DNA from: Alphaproteobacteria bacterium
Lineage (GTDB): Bacteria; Pseudomonadota; Alphaproteobacteria; Sphingomonadales; Sphingomonadaceae
Reading direction: 5' to 3'
NCBI GenBank assembly: GCA_028293055.1
Contig: JAQGLD010000054.1
Location: 1 to 10,519 of the forward strand
Length of the DNA stretch: 10,519 bases
Made by a program: the position numbers and the translations under genes. The notes below the pieces were generated by a model. That model was given only the letters and a program-made list of their open reading frames with translations, was not told the DNA's origin and did not search any database. Positions 7,500 to 10,519 of this stretch are shown one piece after another. The stretch's first letter is position 1. Every line of letters starts with the position of its first letter.

Positions 7500-7526
7500 C
7501 CTCCCCTGAGCAAAGCTCAGGGGAGG
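7500..7526 (-). promoter_or_regulatory. Shine-Dalgarno of the DHRS4-like gene inside a perfect 12-bp hairpin
   Basis: On the minus-strand RNA the sequence CCUCCCCUGAGC pairs perfectly with GCUCAGGGGAGG across a UUU loop (7526-7515 with 7511-7500). The 3' arm contains GGAGG, the only ribosome site for the GTG at 7489. Folding would hide the site. This is read directly from the sequence; a regulatory effect is inferred. Confidence 0.5.
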
Positions 7527-7553
7527 GGGACCATGGGCAGCATGGTGGAGGGG
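7500..7553 (+). repeat. Hairpin-rich intergenic repeat, copy B
   Basis: Same layout as copy A: TTCCTCCCCTG start, hairpin 1 (12-bp stem 7500-7511 / 7515-7526), the constant GGGGGAC, hairpin 2 (ACCATG 7530-7535 / CATGGT 7541-7546) and the constant end GGTGGAGGGG (7544-7553). Stem sequences differ from copy A while pairing is kept. With inverted copy C it forms a pair spanning 7500-7683. The spacer (7554-7626) contains CCGGCATGCC twice (7596-7605 and 7607-7616). Confidence 0.8.
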
Positions 7554-7626
7554 TTGGCGCCGCGGCCACGGCTGCTACGCAGCCGGTTCCGCCTTCCGGC
7601 ATGCCCCCGGCATGCCGCGGCTCCAC

Positions 7627-7683
7627 CCCCTCCGCCACGGGCTTACAGCGCGCGGTCCCCCTCCCCTGCAAAAGCAGGGGAGG
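7627..7683 (-). repeat. Hairpin-rich intergenic repeat, copy C (inverted)
   Basis: Read on the minus strand it begins AATCCTCCCCTG seven bases after the acyl-CoA dehydrogenase stop. Hairpin 1 is CCTCCCCTGC / GCAGGGGAGG (10 bp, four-base loop; 7683-7674 with 7669-7660). Then come the constant GGGGGACC and the end GGCGGAGGGG at 7636-7627. Hairpin 2 is weaker (CCGC/GCGG). The position just after a stop codon, hairpin 1 first, matches copy A. Confidence 0.75.
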
Positions 7684-7690
7684 ATTGCGA

Positions 7691-8932
7691 TTACTCCCCT
7701 GCATATTTCCCGAACTCCAGCCTTGCGATGGCGCGGTTGTGGACTTCGTCGGGGCCGTCGGCGAGGCGCAGAGTGCGGATCCCGGCCCAGCTATAGGCAA
7801 GGCCGAAATCCTGGCCGACTCCGGCGGCGCCATGCGCCTGGACGGCATCGTCGATGATCCGAAGCGCCATGTTCGGCGCCTGCACCTTGATCATCGCGAT
7901 CTCGGCCTGGGCGGCCTTGTTGCCGGCCTTGTCCATCAGGAAGGCGGCCTTGAGGCAGAGCAGGCGCGACATCTCGATGTCGATCCGCGCGCTTGCGACG
8001 CGCTGCTCCCAAATGCTGTGCTCCATCAGCTTCTTGCCGAAGGCGACACGGCTGGACAGGCGCTTGACCATCGCCTTCAGCGCTTCTTCGGCGGCGCCGA
8101 TCGTGCGCATGCAGTGGTGGATTCGGCCGGGGCCGAGCCGACCCTGCGCGATCTCGAAGCCGCGCCCCTCGCCAAGCAGCATGTTCGAAGCGGGAATGCG
8201 AACATCCTCGAGGGCGATCTCCATATGGCCGTGGGGGGCGTCGTCATAACCGTAGACAGTAAGCGCTCGCTCGATTCGCACCCCCGGCGCGTCGAGCGGC
8301 ACCAGCACCATCGATTGCTGGCTGTGCTTGTTCGCTTCGGGATCGGTCTTGCCCATGACGATGGCGATCTTGCAGCGTGGATCGCCGGCGCCCGAGGACC
8401 ACCATTTGCGGCCGTTGAGCACGTAGTCATCGGCGTCGCGGCGAATCTGGCACTGGATGTTTGTGGCGTCGGACGAGGCCACCCCGGGCTCGGTCATCAG
8501 GAAGGCGGAGCGGATCTCGCCGTACATCAGCGGCCGCAGCCATTGCTCCTTCTGTTCGCGAGTCCCGTAGCGGTGGAGCACTTCCATATTGCCGGTATCG
8601 GGTGCCGAGCAGTTGAAGACTTCCGGAGACCAGCCGATTCGTCCCATTTCCTCGGCGCAGAGCGCATATTCGAGATTGGTGAGCTGGGTGCCTTCGAAGA
8701 CGAAGCTGTCATCGACATGGGCGAGCGCCGGCGCCGGCGGCATGAACAGGTTCCACAGCCCGGCCTCGCGCGCCACCGGCTTGAGATCCTCGATCAGCGC
8801 GATCGGCTGCCAGCGATCGCCCGCGTCGATCTGCTTCTTATAGTCTTTCTGGCGCGGTCGAATCCGAGTCTCGATGAACTCGCGCACCCGGTTGCGGAAA
8901 AAAGCCTGCCGTTCCGTAAGGTCAAAGTCCAT
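7691..8932 (-). CDS. Acyl-CoA dehydrogenase, ACAD10/11-like
   Basis: A 413-residue FAD-dependent acyl-CoA dehydrogenase, which introduces the alpha,beta double bond and passes electrons to ETF. The N-terminal helical domain starts MDFDLTERQ. The middle beta domain has [16 protein letters not shown] (144-159) and [10 protein letters not shown] (173-182). The C-terminal helical domain has the FAD-contact motif RVAFGK (295-300). At the position of the classical catalytic Glu (YEGTSQ in MCAD) the protein reads ADGPDEVH, which puts Asp392 there, a hallmark I associate with ACAD10/11 relatives. ATG at 8932 fits the family's N-terminus; AGGAGG lies at 8946-8951, 13 bases away, rather far. The open frame continues upstream but has no family-like residues. 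It is the first gene of the minus-strand unit and diverges from the next acyl-CoA dehydrogenase with 168 bp between starts. Substrate unknown; bulky, branched or hydroxylated acyl chains are possible. Confidence 0.92.
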   Translation of the reverse strand: MDFDLTERQAFFRNRVREFIETRIRPRQKDYKKQIDAGDRWQPIALIEDLKPVAREAGLWNLFMPPAPALAHVDDSFVFEGTQLTNLEYALCAEEMGRIGWSPEVFNCSAPDTGNMEVLHRYGTREQKEQWLRPLMYGEIRSAFLMTEPGVASSDATNIQCQIRRDADDYVLNGRKWWSSGAGDPRCKIAIVMGKTDPEANKHSQQSMVLVPLDAPGVRIERALTVYGYDDAPHGHMEIALEDVRIPASNMLLGEGRGFEIAQGRLGPGRIHHCMRTIGAAEEALKAMVKRLSSRVAFGKKLMEHSIWEQRVASARIDIEMSRLLCLKAAFLMDKAGNKAAQAEIAMIKVQAPNMALRIIDDAVQAHGAAGVGQDFGLAYSWAGIRTLRLADGPDEVHNRAIARLEFGKYAGE

Positions 8933-8987
8933 GCGGGCGCTTCTGCCTCCTCTTCCTGCTTGCCTCGCTGCCAGAAACGGCAGATTT

Positions 8988-9000
8988 TTGCCAGTGGCGA
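8988..9000. promoter_or_regulatory. Imperfect 13-bp palindrome in the divergent promoter region
   Basis: TTGCCAGTGGCGA reads nearly the same on both strands (one mismatched pair plus the central base). It sits 56 bp upstream of the ACAD10/11-like start. Just beside it, CTGCC (8968-8972) / GGCAG (8979-8983) forms a small hairpin followed on the plus strand by ATTTTT. Either could affect minus-strand transcription; function is not shown. Confidence 0.25.
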
Positions 9001-9049
9001 GGCGCCGGCGAAGAGCGCCTCCTTCGATCCGAAGGACCGGTGGGCGCGG

Positions 9050-9078
9050 TTGACGCTGCGCCCCGGCCGAGTCATTGA
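9050..9078 (+). promoter_or_regulatory. Possible promoter for the plus-strand acyl-CoA dehydrogenase operon
   Basis: TTGACG (9050-9055) as -35 and CATTGA (9073-9078) as a weak -10, 17 bp apart, would start transcription near 9085 with a very short leader. The -10 matches poorly, so this is tentative. Confidence 0.3.
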
Positions 9079-9090
9079 CGTTTACGTAAA
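9075..9090. promoter_or_regulatory. ACGT-type 16-bp palindrome, candidate operator
   Basis: TTGACGTTTACGTAAA pairs with its own reverse complement at 6 of 8 positions around 9082/9083, giving TTnACGTnnACGTnAA. It ends one base before the ribosome site (GGAGAGAGGA, 9091-9100) of the plus-strand operon and overlaps the presumed -10 and start of transcription, a place suited to repression. From memory it resembles sites of the MerR-family regulator LiuR of acyl-CoA/branched-chain amino acid catabolism; that match is unverified. Confidence 0.5.
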
Positions 9091-9100
9091 GGAGAGAGGA

Positions 9101-10264
9101 ATGGCCGAGCTGGAGACCTTTCGCGCCGAGACGCGTGCCTGGCTGGCCGAGAATTGCCCGCCGGAGATGCGCCAGCCGGTGCGCGGCGAGGAGGATGCCT
9201 GCTGGGGCGGTCGCAACCCGGTCTTCCACAGCGATGCCCAGCGGCTCTGGCTGGAGGCGATGGCGGGGCGGGGCTGGACGGTGCCGGACTGGCCGAAGGC
9301 CTATGGCGGTGGCGGCCTCTCTCCGGCCGAGACGAAGGTGCTGCGCCAGGAAATCGCCGCAATCGGCGCGCGCAATCCACTCTACAGTTTCGGTATCTCG
9401 ATGCTCGGCCCGGCCTTGCTCAAATATGGCAGCGAGGAACAGAAGAAGCGCTTCCTGCCCGAAATCGCCCGAGGCGAAATACGCTGGTGCCAGGGCTATT
9501 CGGAGCCCAATGCCGGCTCGGACCTTGCCTCGCTGCAGACCAGGGCGGAGGATCGCGGCGACCATTGGCTCGTCAACGGCCAGAAGGTGTGGACCTCCTA
9601 TGCCGACAAGGCCGACTGGATCTTCTGCCTGGTGCGTACCAATCCGTCCGCGCCCAAGCACAAGGGGATCAGCTTCCTGCTGTTCGACATGGCGAGCCCG
9701 GGAGTCTCGACCCGGCCGATCCTGCTGATCTCGGGCAATTCGCCTTTCTGCGAGACCTTCTTCGACGATGTCGAGGTGCCGAAGGACCAATTGGTCGGAG
9801 AGCTCGACAAGGGCTGGGACGTGGCCAAATATCTGCTCGGCCACGAGCGCGAGATGATCAGCGGAATGGGCCTCGGGGGTGGCGCGGATTCGCTCGGCGC
9901 AGCGCTCGGGAAACGACTGGCCGACGACCCTGTGCTTCGCGCCGAGGTCGCCCGATTCGATGTCGACTCGATAGCGTTTCGGGCGATGTCCGAGCGATTC
10001 ATCGACGAGCTCAAGGCCGGTCAGGCGCATCCGGCCCAGCCCTCGATGATGAAATATGCCGGCACCGAGCTGAACAAGCGCCGCCACGAGCTGGTCATGG
10101 CCGCCGGCGGCTCCGACTCTCTCGAATGGGAGAGCGAAGCCTCGCGCGGCGGCAAGACGGCGCGCGAATGGCTGCGCACCAAGGCCAATTCGATCGAGGG
10201 CGGAACCAGCGAGGTCCAGCTCAACATCATCGCCAAGCGCATCCTCGATTTGCCCGGCGCCTGA
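9101..10264 (+). CDS. Acyl-CoA dehydrogenase family protein (IVD-like position of catalytic Glu)
   Basis: A 387-residue acyl-CoA dehydrogenase: N-terminal helical domain with the [14 protein letters not shown] segment (64-77), middle domain with [16 protein letters not shown] (131-146) and [15 protein letters not shown] (159-173), and C-terminal domain ending [20 protein letters not shown]. At the MCAD catalytic Glu position the alignment by eye gives G367 (with E366 just before). A Glu-Arg pair, E249-R250 in LLGHERE, lies where isovaleryl-CoA dehydrogenase keeps its base (LERLVL), so E249 is the likely base. ATG at 9101 follows a strong ribosome site (GGAGAGAGGA, 9091-9100). A longer upstream open frame is only the antisense of the neighbouring genes. 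It is 11 bp from the next acyl-CoA dehydrogenase gene, so the two are probably co-transcribed and may form one mixed enzyme. Electron acceptor is presumably ETF; substrate unknown. Confidence 0.93.
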   Translation: MAELETFRAETRAWLAENCPPEMRQPVRGEEDACWGGRNPVFHSDAQRLWLEAMAGRGWTVPDWPKAYGGGGLSPAETKVLRQEIAAIGARNPLYSFGISMLGPALLKYGSEEQKKRFLPEIARGEIRWCQGYSEPNAGSDLASLQTRAEDRGDHWLVNGQKVWTSYADKADWIFCLVRTNPSAPKHKGISFLLFDMASPGVSTRPILLISGNSPFCETFFDDVEVPKDQLVGELDKGWDVAKYLLGHEREMISGMGLGGGADSLGAALGKRLADDPVLRAEVARFDVDSIAFRAMSERFIDELKAGQAHPAQPSMMKYAGTELNKRRHELVMAAGGSDSLEWESEASRGGKTAREWLRTKANSIEGGTSEVQLNIIAKRILDLPGA

Positions 10265-10275
10265 AGGAGCCTGAC

Positions 10276-10519
10276 ATGCCGCTCTATCTGAACGACGACC
10301 AGGTCATGCTCCGTGACAGCGCGCAGAGCTTCATGGGCGAGGAAGGCGCGATCGGGAAGCAGTTGCGCCGCTGGCGCGATATCGGCTGCAAGGACGGCTT
10401 CGGCCACGGCCTGTGGAAGCGCTTCGCCGAGCTCGGCTTCAACGGGATATTGGTCGACGAGGCCGATGGCGGGCTCGGGCTCGGCCATGTCGAGGCGGGG
10501 ATCGTGCTCGAGGAGATCG
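10276..10519 (+). CDS. Acyl-CoA dehydrogenase (N-terminal 81 residues, cut by window edge)
   Basis: The ATG at 10276 has AAGGAG at 10264-10269 and follows the previous acyl-CoA dehydrogenase stop by 11 bp. The visible residues are the N-terminal helical domain of an acyl-CoA dehydrogenase: [16 protein letters not shown] at the start, then [20 protein letters not shown] and [17 protein letters not shown], the latter a standard family block. The reading frame is still open at the window end, so the catalytic region cannot be judged. Tandem acyl-CoA dehydrogenase genes of this sort often encode two different subunits of a heteromeric enzyme, as known for steroid catabolism in actinobacteria; whether that holds here is inference. 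Confidence 0.9.
   Translation, partial: MPLYLNDDQVMLRDSAQSFMGEEGAIGKQLRRWRDIGCKDGFGHGLWKRFAELGFNGILVDEADGGLGLGHVEAGIVLEEI

Noticed and set aside
7500..7683. CRISPR array or insertion sequence in the gap between the ACAD10/11-like and DHRS4-like genes
   Set aside because: There are only two inverted repeat units with internal hairpins, no regular spacers, no cas genes and no transposase.
6653..9100. Long N-terminal extension of the plus-strand acyl-CoA dehydrogenase frame
   Set aside because: The extension is antisense to the DHRS4-like and ACAD10/11-like genes; the ATG at 9101 has a strong ribosome site and matches the family start.
9075..9103. TTGACG at 9075-9080 as the -35 box of the plus-strand operon
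   Set aside because: A -10 at 17-19 bp would fall on the ATG itself and has no TATAAT-like match; the upstream TTGACG at 9050 fits better and leaves 9075-9090 as an operator.
8933..10087. Long N-terminal extension of the ACAD10/11-like frame to 10087
   Set aside because: It is antisense to the plus-strand acyl-CoA dehydrogenase; the family N-terminus begins at the ATG at 8932.

Overview
The window is high-GC DNA from what looks like an alphaproteobacterium, most likely in or near the Sphingomonadales. This is inferred from the gene families (SleB-type cell-wall hydrolase, tandem PilZ protein, several acyl-CoA dehydrogenases with SDRs), the use of GTG/TTG starts, and the G/C-rich hairpin repeats and CTCTGCG-type repeats between genes. 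No 16S or other marker gene is present, so the placement is tentative. I see no tRNA, rRNA, CRISPR array, transposase or integrase.

Left part (1-3706): the 3' end of a SleB-type hydrolase gene (+) overlaps, tail to tail, an AlkB-like 2-oxoglutarate/Fe(II) dioxygenase gene (-). Diverging from the latter is a protein with two PilZ domains, then an exported alpha/beta hydrolase related to MetX. Directly after that stop codon comes a hairpin-rich repeat (copy A), and then a small exported Gly/Tyr-rich protein with a strict five-residue tyrosine period, followed by a strong hairpin terminator.

Right part (3707-10519): an acyl-CoA (beta-oxidation-like) catabolic cluster built from two divergent transcription units. 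The minus-strand unit runs, in transcription order, from an ACAD10/11-like acyl-CoA dehydrogenase (8932 to 7691) through a DHRS4-like SDR and a second SDR to a FadB/FadJ-type bifunctional enoyl-CoA hydratase/3-hydroxyacyl-CoA dehydrogenase (ending at 3707). The plus-strand unit holds two further acyl-CoA dehydrogenases in tandem (9101-10264, and 10276 to beyond the window). Together they could supply alpha,beta-dehydrogenation, hydration and 3-hydroxyacyl oxidation of acyl-CoAs. The substrate cannot be read from the sequence; no thiolase, CoA ligase or regulator gene lies in the window.

The non-coding DNA is the most unusual part. The minus-strand operon is interrupted by a 150-bp element with perfect 28-bp inverted ends made of CTCTGCGY octamers, and by a pair of inverted copies (B and C) of the same hairpin repeat seen as copy A. 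Copy B contains the apparent Shine-Dalgarno sequence of the DHRS4-like gene inside a perfect 12-bp stem. The divergent promoter region carries a 16-bp ACGT-type palindrome next to the plus-strand start, a plausible operator. I found no clear new multi-gene system; the best leads are these repeats and the regulation of the acyl-CoA cluster.
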